From Pseudomonas sp. UBA2684 (lineage in GTDB: Bacteria; Pseudomonadota; Gammaproteobacteria; Pseudomonadales; Pseudomonadaceae), in NCBI GenBank assembly GCA_002354655.1, contig DELY01000010.1:108864-172863 (forward strand): DNA of 64,000 bases, read 5' to 3'. The notes beneath the pieces are model-generated. The model saw nothing but the letters and a program-made list of their open reading frames with translations, made no database searches and was not told the origin of the DNA. Shown one piece after another: positions 20,798 to 29,233 of this stretch (positions within the stretch are counted from its first letter, which is position 1; every line of letters begins with the position of its first letter). The position numbers and the translations under genes were made by a program.

Positions 20798-21556
20798 TCA
20801 GTCCGGCGAACCTTTGCGCAGGTGCACCGGCTCCTGGCCCTTCTTGCGCGCCATGGCGCCGCGCAAGCGGATATTGATCGCTTCCACCGCCAGCGAGAAG
20901 GCCATGGCGAAGTAGACGTAGCCCTTCGGTACATGCACCTCGAAGGCTTCTGCGATCAACACGGTGCCAACCACGATGAGGAACGACAGGGCGAGCATCT
21001 TCAGCGACGGATGCTTGTCGATGAAGTCGCTGATGGTGCTGGCCGAGAGCATCATCACAATCACCGAAATGACGATGGCCGCGACCATCACCGGCACGTT
21101 GTCAACCAGGCCGACCGCGGTGATCACCGAATCCAGCGAGAAGACGATGTCGATGATCGCGATCTGCACGATGATGCCCATGAAGCCGTAGGTCTTGCCG
21201 CCGGCTTTATGGGCTTCCTCGGCGCCTTCCAGGCTGTGGAAGATCTCCATGGTGCTCTTGAACAGCAGGAACAGGCCGCCGAAGAACAGAATCAGGTCAC
21301 GCCCGGAAATACCCTGGCCAAACATCTGGAACAGATCGCTGGTCAGGCGCATGACCCAGGTGATCGACAACAGCAAGAGAATCCGCGTGCCCATCGCCAA
21401 CGCCAAGCCGAAGAAGCGCGCCTGCGGCTGCTGATGCTTCGGCAGGCGACTGACGAGAATCGAAATGAAGATGATGTTGTCGATGCCGAGAACGATTTCC
21501 AGGGCCGTCAGTGTCAGAAATGCGACCCATAGTTCCGGGTTGGCTAGCCATTCCAT
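20798..21556 (-). CDS. TerC-family integral membrane protein
   Basis: A 252-residue membrane protein with about seven hydrophobic segments. The TerC pattern ALEIVLGIDNIIFISILVSR near residues 18-38 and the matching FSLDSVITAVGLVD near 129-142 carry the paired acidic residues typical of the family, which is linked to metal (manganese) export. It is the last gene of an ABC-F/MscS/TerC operon. Confidence 0.92.
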   Translation of the reverse strand: MEWLANPELWVAFLTLTALEIVLGIDNIIFISILVSRLPKHQQPQARFFGLALAMGTRILLLLSITWVMRLTSDLFQMFGQGISGRDLILFFGGLFLLFKSTMEIFHSLEGAEEAHKAGGKTYGFMGIIVQIAIIDIVFSLDSVITAVGLVDNVPVMVAAIVISVIVMMLSASTISDFIDKHPSLKMLALSFLIVVGTVLIAEAFEVHVPKGYVYFAMAFSLAVEAINIRLRGAMARKKGQEPVHLRKGSPD

Positions 21557-21562
21557 AGTGGG

Positions 21563-22162
21563 TTAACTCTCGTGTTTGGGCAGTGTCGGTCGTGGGGTTG
21601 GTAACTCGCCATTACGCCAGCGGCGCACGGCTTTTTGAAAAAACAGACTGTTGGGAATCTGCACCCAGGTGCCTGGCGCATCGCCGCTGAGGTCTTCCAG
21701 GGTGGTATAGAACAAATTGATCGCCAACACCCGGCCACGCACGCCCGGCTTGTCGGCACTCTCGATGACCTCGACACAGTCGCCGATGCGAAATGGCGTG
21801 AGGGTCAGGATCAGCAGGGCACAGAACAGGTTGGAGAGTACGCTCCAGATGGCGAAGAAGGCGATCGCCGCCACCGCGACGAACCCGGTCAGGGCCGTCC
21901 ACAGCACCTCTGCCGAAACGCCCAGGCGCTCCAGCACCAGCATGAAGGCGCTGCCCATGATCAACCAGCGCAGGCCGCCGCGCAGCGGCATCAGCAGCTC
22001 CGGCGGGACTTGTGGGTAGCGCTGGCCAAGACGCGTCAGGCCGCGCGCCAGAAAGCGTTGCAGCAGCCAGCCCAACAGCAGAATCAACACCACCTGACCC
22101 GCGCGGATCAGCAGCTCGCTGTAGGTGATCAACCAGTCCCACGAGGGCAGTTCGATAGTCAA
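21563..22162 (-). CDS. Small mechanosensitive ion channel (MscS family)
   Basis: A 199-residue channel protein. Three predicted transmembrane helices precede the pore helix (TGFVAVAAIAFFAIWSVLSN, about 90-110) and the beta domain begins at FRIGDCVEVI. It is shorter than E. coli MscS (286), lacking most of the C-terminal vestibule. It overlaps the ABC-F gene by four bases and lies six bases before terC. Confidence 0.88.
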   Translation of the reverse strand: MTIELPSWDWLITYSELLIRAGQVVLILLLGWLLQRFLARGLTRLGQRYPQVPPELLMPLRGGLRWLIMGSAFMLVLERLGVSAEVLWTALTGFVAVAAIAFFAIWSVLSNLFCALLILTLTPFRIGDCVEVIESADKPGVRGRVLAINLFYTTLEDLSGDAPGTWVQIPNSLFFQKAVRRWRNGELPTPRPTLPKHES

Positions 22163-24069
22163 CTGGCAGCCTCCAGTTCCGCCTGCAAGGCTTCGAGGGT
22201 TTCCAGGGCGAGCAACCAGCGCTCCTCCAGATCGGCCTCGCGACTTTTCAGGCTGGCTTGCTCGGCCAGTCGGTCGCGCAACTCGTCCTTGCGCGCGGCC
22301 TCGTACAGCGCACTGTCAGCCAACTGGGCTTCCACCTTGGCGAGCTTTTCGTGCAGCTGACCGAGGTCTTTTTCCAACTTGTCGGCTTCGCGTTTGTGCG
22401 GCGCCAGCTGCTGGCGCAACACCGCCGCGGCCTGGCGCTGGGCCCGCTTGTCGGTCTTGTCGAGGTTGCTCTCGCCACCGCTGACCGGCGCCTGTCGCGT
22501 GCGATAGTCCACCAGCCAGCGTGCATAGTCGTCGAGGTCGCCGTCGAACGGCAGCACGCGGCCCTCGGCAACCAGGAGAAACTCGTCGGTGGTGCTTTTC
22601 AGCAGATGCCGGTCGTGGGAGACCACTACCACTGCACCGGAAAAATCTTGCAGGGCCATGGTCAGCGCCAGGCGCATTTCCAGGTCGAGGTGGTTGGTCG
22701 GCTCATCGAGCAACAGCAGGTTGGGCTTGCCCCAGGCGATCAAGGCCAGCGCCAGGCGGGCTTTCTCGCCACCGGAGAAATTCAGCACCGGCTCGTCGCA
22801 ACGTGGGCCACGAAAATCGAAACCGCCGAGGAAATCCCGCAAGGTCTGCTCGCGCTCGCTCGGCGCCAGGCGCTGCATGTGCAGCAACGGGCTGGCCTTG
22901 TCGTCGAGGGCATCGAGCTGGTGCTGGGCGAAGTAGCCGACCACCAGGTTTTCGCCACGCTGCACACGACCGCCGAGCGGTTGCAGTTCATTGGCTAGGT
23001 TCTTGATCAGGGTCGACTTGCCAGCGCCGTTCGGCCCGAGCAAGCCCAGGCGCGCACCCGGGGTCAACTGCAACTTGACCTGCTCGAGCACCACCTTGTC
23101 GCCATAGCCGAGGCGCCCTTCGCTCAGGTCGAGCAACGGGCTGGAAATCTTGTCGGCTTCGCGAAAGCTGAAGTCGAACGGCGAGTCGACATGCGCGGCG
23201 GACAGCTCTTCCATGCGCTCCAGGGCCTTGATTCGGCTCTGCGCCTGGCGCGCCTTGGTGGCCTGGGCCTTGAAGCGGGCAATGTATTTTTCCATGTGCG
23301 CACGTTGCGCCTGCTGCTTCTCGTACGCCTGCTGCTGCTGGGCCAGGCGTTCGGCGCGGGCGCGCTCGAAGGCCGAGTAGCCGCCGCGGTAGAGAGTCAA
23401 CTTGCGCTGTTCGACGTGCGCGACGTGGTCGACCACCGCATCGAGGAAATCCCGGTCGTGGGAGATCAGCAGCAAGGTGCCCGGATAACTCTGCAGCCAG
23501 CCTTCCAACCAGAGGATCGCATCCAGGTCCAAGTGGTTGGTCGGCTCGTCGAGCAGCAACAGGTCGGACGGGCACATCAGCGCCTGGGCCAGGTTCAGGC
23601 GCATGCGCCAGCCGCCGGAGAAGTCGCCGACGCGGCGGTCCATCTGCGCGCTGTCGAAGCCCAGGCCGGCGAGCAATTTACGCGCACGGGCATCGGCACT
23701 GTAACCGTCGCGGTTATCCAGCTCGGTATGCAAGCGGGCAATCGCAGCGCCGTCGTGGGCGGCTTCGGCCAGCAGCAGCTCGGCTTGCACCTTGCGCAAC
23801 TGCCCATCGCCATCGAGCACATAGTCCACCGCCTGGCGCTCGACGGCGTCGATCTCCTGGCGCATGTGGGCAATGCGCCAGTCGGCGGGAATCAGACAAT
23901 CGCCCGCGTCCGCGCTCAACTCGCCGCGCAACAAGGCGAACAAGCTGGATTTGCCGGCGCCGTTGGCGCCGATCAGACCGGCTTTTTGGCCGGGATGCAG
24001 GGTCAGCTCGGCGTCTTCTAGCAGACGCTGAGGGCCACGCTGTAAAGTGAGGTTTTGGAGTCGAATCAT
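22159..24069 (-). CDS. ABC-F family ATPase, YheS type
   Basis: A 636-residue soluble protein with two ABC domains and no membrane segments. The first Walker A is GANGAGKS at 34-41 and the second is GPNGAGKST at about 345; both domains have LLLDEPTNHLDL Walker B sequences. ABC-F proteins act on the ribosome during translation. A charged coiled-coil C-terminus (QLHEKLAKVEAQLADS and onwards) fits YheS. The start MIRLQNLTLQRG at 24069 is the family's; upstream in-frame codons are ignored. Confidence 0.92.
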   Translation of the reverse strand: MIRLQNLTLQRGPQRLLEDAELTLHPGQKAGLIGANGAGKSSLFALLRGELSADAGDCLIPADWRIAHMRQEIDAVERQAVDYVLDGDGQLRKVQAELLLAEAAHDGAAIARLHTELDNRDGYSADARARKLLAGLGFDSAQMDRRVGDFSGGWRMRLNLAQALMCPSDLLLLDEPTNHLDLDAILWLEGWLQSYPGTLLLISHDRDFLDAVVDHVAHVEQRKLTLYRGGYSAFERARAERLAQQQQAYEKQQAQRAHMEKYIARFKAQATKARQAQSRIKALERMEELSAAHVDSPFDFSFREADKISSPLLDLSEGRLGYGDKVVLEQVKLQLTPGARLGLLGPNGAGKSTLIKNLANELQPLGGRVQRGENLVVGYFAQHQLDALDDKASPLLHMQRLAPSEREQTLRDFLGGFDFRGPRCDEPVLNFSGGEKARLALALIAWGKPNLLLLDEPTNHLDLEMRLALTMALQDFSGAVVVVSHDRHLLKSTTDEFLLVAEGRVLPFDGDLDDYARWLVDYRTRQAPVSGGESNLDKTDKRAQRQAAAVLRQQLAPHKREADKLEKDLGQLHEKLAKVEAQLADSALYEAARKDELRDRLAEQASLKSREADLEERWLLALETLEALQAELEAAS

Positions 24070-24119
24070 AATGGCGGCGGAGTCTATCAGAGTCGCCCGC
24101 CGCATTCCTGGAAAGCACT

Positions 24120-24584
24120 ATGCCCTCTGACCTGTGGCGCTTCGCCGAAGACCTCTACCAACGCCCCGGCGTCGAAGCCGCGTGCCTGCACCTGCAAAGC
24201 CAGGGCGCGGATATTTGCCTGCTGCTCTGCGGCGCCTGGCTTGGCCGACGCGGCGTGAGCTGGAATGCCGAGCGGGCCGAGTGCTTACGCAACGGCGCGC
24301 AGTTCTGGCAACGCGAGGTGGTGAGTGTTCTGCGGCACGTGCGCCAGGCATGGCGCACGGCCGCCCACGACGACAGTGCCCTGGCCGCGCTGCGCGAGCA
24401 GGTCAAACAACTGGAACTGGCGGCTGAGCGCGTGCAATTGCAGCGCCTGGCATCACTGAGCGATCACTGGCCGACTCGGGCCGCAGAAGATCTGCACTGC
24501 TGGCTGGAGGCTCTGACGCCCCTGAATACAGCAGCCGACCGCGACGCGCTGGAACAACTGCGTGCCGCGGCCCTGCAACTTTAG
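24120..24584 (+). CDS. TIGR02444 family protein
   Basis: A 154-residue conserved protein of unknown function. The opening LWRFAEDLYQRPGVEAACL and the ICLLLCGAWLG stretch are characteristic. It diverges from the ABC-F gene with about 50 bases between the starts, and its 3' end overlaps the algP stop by four bases on the opposite strand. Confidence 0.85.
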   Translation: MPSDLWRFAEDLYQRPGVEAACLHLQSQGADICLLLCGAWLGRRGVSWNAERAECLRNGAQFWQREVVSVLRHVRQAWRTAAHDDSALAALREQVKQLELAAERVQLQRLASLSDHWPTRAAEDLHCWLEALTPLNTAADRDALEQLRAAALQL

Positions 24585-25600
24585 GACGTAGCGGGTGGGG
24601 TGCTGCCGTTACCGGCAGGCGTCGCCGCCGCCGGCGCGGCGACAGGAGCACTGGCGACAGGCTTGGGCGCGGCTGGTTTGGCGGCTACTGGTTTTTTCGC
24701 CGCGGGTTTCGCTGCGGGTTTCGCCACAGGCTTCACGGCCGGTTTCGCCACCGGTTTTGCAACGGCTTTGACCACAGGTTTGGCCACGGGCTTGCTTGCG
24801 GTTTTAGCCGCAGGCGCTTTATTTGCCGCAGGTTTAGCGGCTGCCGGTTTGGCGCTGCCGGCCGCTGCCAACGGTTTTTTCGCCGCGGGCTTGCTGGGTG
24901 CCTTCGCAACAGGCTTGGCGGGCGCTTTGCTCGCCGGCTTAGCCGCTGCGCTTGCTGGCTTTTTCGCCGCTGGTTTGGCAGCCGGTTTAGTCGCGGGTTT
25001 TGCTGGCGCTTTCGCCACTGGCTTGGCGGCCGCCGGTGTCACGGCTTTTTTTGTCGCAGAGCTGGCGGCTGGCTTGCTGACCGCCTTGACTGGGGCCTTG
25101 CTGGCCGCTGCCTTGGCGGGTGCTTTCGCTGCCGGCGCTTTGCTGACAGCAGGTTTGGCGGCCGGTTTTACCGACGCCGGCTTGGCTTCGCGGCTGCTCA
25201 GCGCCTTGCTTGCGGCCTCCTTCACCTTACCCACCCCTTGGGCCAGCTTCAGGCTTTCCTGAGCGTCGCGCTTGAGCCCGACAATATAGCTGCGGGTCTC
25301 GGTTTGCCGGGTTTTCAGGGTATCGAGCAGGTCTTCCAATTCACCCACCACGGCCTTGGCTTTGGCTTGCGCCTTGGCTTTACCGGCGGCGGCCGCATCT
25401 TGCAGTTTGCTGCGGGCCTTGTGCAGTTTTTCTTGGGCGCTGCCACGCTGCTTCTCCAGCTTGGCGAGTAATTTTTCGGCATCGATCAGCGCTTGCGAGC
25501 AGGCGTTCTCCAGGTGTTCGAGCAGGCTGCTGGAAAGTTGCTGGAGCAGGTGCAGCGGGGTACTAACCGATTTCTTCTTGGCGTTCTTAGTGGCCGACAT
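24581..25600 (-). CDS. algP: AlgP (AlgR3), histone H1-like alginate regulator
   Basis: A 339-residue basic protein. Residues 1-130 are a helical domain beginning MSATKNAKKKSVSTPLHLLQ; from about 140 to the end the sequence is almost entirely Lys-Pro-Ala-Ala type repeats (KPAAKPA, KAPAKPA, KPVAKPV). This resembles the C-terminal tail of histone H1 and is the hallmark of AlgP, which affects alginate gene expression in P. aeruginosa. AGGAGG precedes the start. The repetitive DNA (about 600 bases) is a likely hot spot for length change. On the opposite strand it reads as a spurious hydrophobic protein. Confidence 0.92.
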   Translation of the reverse strand: MSATKNAKKKSVSTPLHLLQQLSSSLLEHLENACSQALIDAEKLLAKLEKQRGSAQEKLHKARSKLQDAAAAGKAKAQAKAKAVVGELEDLLDTLKTRQTETRSYIVGLKRDAQESLKLAQGVGKVKEAASKALSSREAKPASVKPAAKPAVSKAPAAKAPAKAAASKAPVKAVSKPAASSATKKAVTPAAAKPVAKAPAKPATKPAAKPAAKKPASAAAKPASKAPAKPVAKAPSKPAAKKPLAAAGSAKPAAAKPAANKAPAAKTASKPVAKPVVKAVAKPVAKPAVKPVAKPAAKPAAKKPVAAKPAAPKPVASAPVAAPAAATPAGNGSTPPATS

Positions 25601-25726
25601 GACGGGCCTCCTAGCGGGTAGAGATGCAGCCCATACTAGACGCCAGCCTCGCCAGTCGCCAGTGCATGCATTGAGTCGGCGTCCAGGCCTGGCATAATCG
25701 CCGCCACCTTCGCCTGGAGCCGCTCC

Positions 25727-26371
25727 ATGCCTCGTCTTTCATTACTGCTGGTTTGCCTGCTGGCACCACTCGCCCACGCGCAGGAACACGCCACGGAACT
25801 GGCCTACAGTCTGGGCGTGCGCCTGGGGGAACGGCTGCGCGAGGAGGTGCCGGATCTGGAGCTGCAAGCCTTGCTCGATGGCCTGCGTCAGGCCTATCGC
25901 AATCAACCTCTGCAATTGGATGCCGCGCGTATCGACACCTTGCTCGCCGAACATGAAGCGCAACTCGCCGTCGCACCGGAAAAAGCCGAACGCGCGATTG
26001 CCGCCGAGGCGCGCTTTCTCGCCAATGAGCAGGCCAAGCCAGGTGTGCGGGAATTGCAGCACGGCGTGCTGCTACAGGAGTTACGCCCCGGTCAAGGTCG
26101 CAAGCCCAGCGCAAATGGCCGGGTGCAGGTGCGTTATATCGGCCAGTTGGCGGACGGCAGCCAGTTCGATGAAAGCCAGACAGCCCAGTGGTTTCGCCTG
26201 GATAGCGTGATCGCCGGATGGCGCAGCGCATTGCTGGAGATGCCCGTGGGCGCGCAGTGGCGCCTGGTGATTCCCTCGGCGCAAGCCTACGGTGCCGAGG
26301 GTGCGGGCGATCTGATAGCGCCCTATTCGCCACTGGTGTTCGAACTGGAGCTGCTCGACACCAGTGACTGA
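25727..26371 (+). CDS. FKBP-type peptidyl-prolyl cis-trans isomerase, exported
   Basis: A 214-residue protein with a signal peptide at residues 1-18 (cleavage after AHA). The N-terminal dimerisation helices (about 20-100) resemble FkpA/Mip, and the FKBP domain follows with RVQVRYIGQLADGSQFDES near 125-143 and the closing SPLVFELELL. It should assist protein folding in the periplasm. It diverges from algP. Confidence 0.9.
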   Translation: MPRLSLLLVCLLAPLAHAQEHATELAYSLGVRLGERLREEVPDLELQALLDGLRQAYRNQPLQLDAARIDTLLAEHEAQLAVAPEKAERAIAAEARFLANEQAKPGVRELQHGVLLQELRPGQGRKPSANGRVQVRYIGQLADGSQFDESQTAQWFRLDSVIAGWRSALLEMPVGAQWRLVIPSAQAYGAEGAGDLIAPYSPLVFELELLDTSD

Positions 26372-26389
26372 TCGCCGTGCTGCCAGCCG

Positions 26390-26537
26390 CTAGCAGGCCG
26401 TTGCAAAACTACCTACATTGCCGATACGGCGTTAAAAACGGCCTCAAAATGCTCATTTACACCACGTAAACTGCGCTTTTTCGGCCGTTTTTGCCTTGTC
26501 TCGGCTGCCTCGCCTACATTTTTCAACGGCCCGCTAG
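26390..26537. mobile_element. 148-bp MITE-like element touching the rsd stop codon
   Basis: A 19-bp terminal inverted repeat with two mismatches (left 26390-26408, right 26519-26537; core GGCCGTTG) encloses a 10-bp perfect inner inverted repeat AAAAACGGCC/GGCCGTTTTT (26434-26443 and 26483-26492) and a TTTAC/GTAAA core. Both ends read CTAG. No coding potential is seen. Similar sequences are, as I recall, common between Pseudomonas genes. It can be read as an insertion at CTAG with TA duplication, as IS630/Tc1-type elements make. Confidence 0.65.
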
Positions 26538-27010
26538 AGCGCGGGGGCAGCAGCCTGCTGCTGATGGGCGTTGTGCAGCACTTCAATCAGGCAGTCTTCC
26601 AACTCGAAGCGCTCATGCAGCAATTGCCCCAAGCGCTTCAGCTCTTCACCCAACGACACGCTGTCGCGGCAATCGCCATTGTCACAGCGGTCGTTGAACG
26701 CCAGCGCGACCTCGGTGATCGCGTCGATGCGCGGGTAGATTTGCTTGGCCAGGTCAAGGCCGCGCTGATCGCCGAAGGCTTTGGCTTCGTTGGTCAACTG
26801 CTCGTAGACCTCGAAGTGCCCGGCGGACACATAGTCGACCAGAATTTCGCAGAATCTCTGCAAGGTCTGCGCATTGGCGCTGGGCGCCTGCGGGGAGTCG
26901 CTAATTGCCGCATAAGCGCCGATCAGCTCTTGGCGCTCCTGCAACCAGCGGTCAATCAGCAGGTGAACTCCACCCCAACGTTCCTGGGCGTTCTGACAAC
27001 TCTCGAGCAT
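26534..27010 (-). CDS. algQ: Rsd/AlgQ, anti-sigma-70 regulator
   Basis: A 158-residue helical protein of the Rsd/AlgQ family that binds the housekeeping sigma factor and affects alginate and siderophore genes in Pseudomonas. The N-terminus [23 protein letters not shown] is characteristic, preceded by GAGG. The TAG stop codon lies inside the terminal repeat of the neighbouring 148-bp element. On its upstream side, TTGACA and TATAAC appear on the minus strand at 27070-27075 and 27042-27047, but 22 bases apart. Confidence 0.94.
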   Translation of the reverse strand: MLESCQNAQERWGGVHLLIDRWLQERQELIGAYAAISDSPQAPSANAQTLQRFCEILVDYVSAGHFEVYEQLTNEAKAFGDQRGLDLAKQIYPRIDAITEVALAFNDRCDNGDCRDSVSLGEELKRLGQLLHERFELEDCLIEVLHNAHQQQAAAPAL

Positions 27011-27333
27011 GATGACCTCACTTCCCTTATCGGTATCTCTAGTTATACGTCCGATCCGAGACGGTTTTTTGTCAATCGGTACATGGTCTTGGGAAGACAG
27101 CCGCACAATGGCAACTTTCCGGCGGTGTATGCGGGCCAGATTATGCCCGCGGGCCGGTGCCATCAAGGCGCACGACCGAGAAAATTTCATACGAGCGTTT
27201 AATCGGCGCCCCGCACGGCGCTTGGCTTGTAGAAACGCCGGGTGACCTGACCCCAATCGCGACGCCACGCCGCCCTGCGCACGCGCTTGAGCATTACGCG
27301 CTCGCTCAGAATGCCGGCCTGGCCCGGTAACGA
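27011..27333. other. Intergenic region between algQ and dsbB
   Basis: About 320 bases that must hold the algQ promoter. The best minus-strand -10 is TATAAC at 27042-27047; the nearest TTGACA is too far for a standard sigma-70 promoter. I see no ORF with family resemblance and no strong hairpin. Confidence 0.5.
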
Positions 27334-27825
27334 TCAGGCCCGACGCAGCAACTGGAATACGCCAAACAGCAACATGGCGACGAAACCGAGCAGGCTCCAC
27401 TCCGGGATGCTCATGCCGAACAGCGTCCAGCTGACCTCGGCGCAATCGGCCGAACCATGCAGCACCATGCGTACGATGTCCTGAAACGGCAGGGCTTCCA
27501 TCATGTAGTCGAGGCTCGGCAAGCAGGCCGGCAACTGATCCGCGGGCACGCTCTGCAACCAAATTTGCCGGCCGGCGGTCGCCGCGCCGGCGGCGGCAAA
27601 GAGTAGCGCCCCCAGGGCATAGACACGCCGGCCCGTACGCCCGGGCGCATGCAGGGCGGCGAGCAGGCAGACCAGGCCAAAGCCGATCACGCAGACCCGC
27701 TGCACCACGCACAGGGGGCACGGCTCCAGACCGACCACATGTTCCAGGTAGAGGGCTGCGCCCATCAGCACCAGACAACCGACGAAAGCGAGGAGAAACA
27801 ACGAACGAGGGCTGGCCAAAGGCAT
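27334..27825 (-). CDS. dsbB: Disulfide bond formation protein DsbB (DsbH)
   Basis: A 163-residue inner-membrane quinone reductase with four transmembrane segments that re-oxidises DsbA. The first redox pair CPLC is at 36-39 in the first periplasmic loop and the second pair is C101 and C128, all present. GGAG precedes the start. Pseudomonas has two DsbB paralogues; this position corresponds to the one called DsbH. Confidence 0.93.
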   Translation of the reverse strand: MPLASPRSLFLLAFVGCLVLMGAALYLEHVVGLEPCPLCVVQRVCVIGFGLVCLLAALHAPGRTGRRVYALGALLFAAAGAATAGRQIWLQSVPADQLPACLPSLDYMMEALPFQDIVRMVLHGSADCAEVSWTLFGMSIPEWSLLGFVAMLLFGVFQLLRRA

Positions 27826-27994
27826 GGCGGCTCCGAGGGAGGTGGCGAAGGCGCTTACGGTAGTGGAAAGCGCCGTGGCCTTTCAAGGCAAATGGCCTGG
27901 GTAGAGCGGCTAGCCATCCGCCGAAATACGCCATGCGTCGCGCCACACGGGCTGCCTGGGGCAATCCGCCGCAGGCAGCACCGGCGCCTGGCGA

Positions 27995-29233
27995 TTAGTG
28001 CGCGACCGCAACCGGCACGCCGCACAAACGCTGGTCGAGCAAACCCAGGCCTTCCTGGAACAGGCGATTGCTCTGTTCCACCTCGCCCAATTGCGCCAGC
28101 AGGCGTGCCAGCTCGGCGCAGGTTTCCGGGTGGCGCTGGAAAGCCAGGCTGCTTTCGAAATACGCCTTGGCCTTGCCCCACAGCTGATTCTGCAAGCACA
28201 GGCGCCCCAGCGTCAGCAGCAGGCCGGCGTCCTCGGGATGCTGTTTCAACCAGCCCTCGGCCGCCTCCAGTTGGCGCGCCGGATCGCGGCCCCGGAGCAA
28301 GCCGTAGAGGCGCACCAGATGGCTGTCATAGCTGCGCTTCAAGGCCGCATGCAGCAACGCTTCGGCCTCGCCTTCGGCGCCCAGCCGGCGTAACTGCTCG
28401 GCATACACCCCGAGCAATTGCGGCTCGTGGCGCTGCGCCGAGGAGAGCTGCTGCCAGGCGTGGGCCAGGCTGCTCAGCGCCGTTTCGCTAGCGCCTTCGT
28501 CCTGCCCGATGGCCATCAGGCGCCCACGCCAGGCCTGCCGCTCCAACTCGGCCAGTTCGGCATCACCTAGGGCTTTTTCCTTGCGTAACTCCGGCAACAG
28601 GCCAAGCAACGCCGACCAATCGCCGCGTTGCAGGTACAACTGCTGCAACTGGCGCAGTACCAAGTGATGGCCCGGATGGCGTTCGCGCATGGCCTGCAGA
28701 GTGTCCAGCGCCGCGTCAGCCTGGCCGCGCGCCAGTTGCAACTCGGCATGGGTCAGGGCAACGGCCAACTCGGCCTGCGGCTGACGATTGAGCGCCTGCT
28801 CCAGCAAGCCATCGCTGTCTTGATGCTGCCCCAGGTGATGGGCGGCGCGGGCGGCGCCCAGGTAATACATCAGCGGTTGCGGCTCGTCTTCGGCGGCTCG
28901 GCGCAGGTGGCGCAACGCACGCGCCCAGCGGCCCTCGGCCAGATCGAGAAAGCCCAGCTCGGCAGCCAGGCGTACGCGCCGACGACGATGCAGGCGCGAC
29001 CACGGATTGACCAGGCCACCGGAGGTGATCATCAAGCGCAGCGCCAGCCGCAGCAGGTACGCCAGTAGCCATACCACCGCGACCAGGGCGAGGAAGGCCC
29101 ACAGGCTGGATTCATAGCGAAAGCCTGGGTAGGCGAACAGGACGTATCCCTTGTGTTCGGCGATGACCAGGCCAAGCAACGCCAGGCCTGCGGCAACCAC
29201 CAATACGGCAAGCAGCAGATAGACGCGCTTCAT
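27995..29233 (-). CDS. hemY: HemY, membrane-anchored TPR protein of heme biosynthesis
   Basis: A 412-residue protein with two N-terminal transmembrane helices (about 5-25 and 42-65) and a long series of tetratricopeptide-like helical repeats. The opening MKRVYLLLAVLVVAAGLALL and GYVLFAYPGFRYESSL are typical. Its exact role in heme synthesis is unsettled. It overlaps hemX by four bases and is the last gene of hemC-D-X-Y. Confidence 0.93.
   Translation of the reverse strand: MKRVYLLLAVLVVAAGLALLGLVIAEHKGYVLFAYPGFRYESSLWAFLALVAVVWLLAYLLRLALRLMITSGGLVNPWSRLHRRRRVRLAAELGFLDLAEGRWARALRHLRRAAEDEPQPLMYYLGAARAAHHLGQHQDSDGLLEQALNRQPQAELAVALTHAELQLARGQADAALDTLQAMRERHPGHHLVLRQLQQLYLQRGDWSALLGLLPELRKEKALGDAELAELERQAWRGRLMAIGQDEGASETALSSLAHAWQQLSSAQRHEPQLLGVYAEQLRRLGAEGEAEALLHAALKRSYDSHLVRLYGLLRGRDPARQLEAAEGWLKQHPEDAGLLLTLGRLCLQNQLWGKAKAYFESSLAFQRHPETCAELARLLAQLGEVEQSNRLFQEGLGLLDQRLCGVPVAVAH

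Noticed and set aside
24600-25262. A hydrophobic Gly/Ala/Phe-rich frame opposite algP
   Set aside because: It is the mirror reading of the Lys/Pro/Ala repeats of AlgP.
27042-27075. TTGACA and TATAAC as an algQ sigma-70 promoter
   Set aside because: The 22-base spacing is outside the normal 16-18 range, so only the -10 is kept as a possibility.
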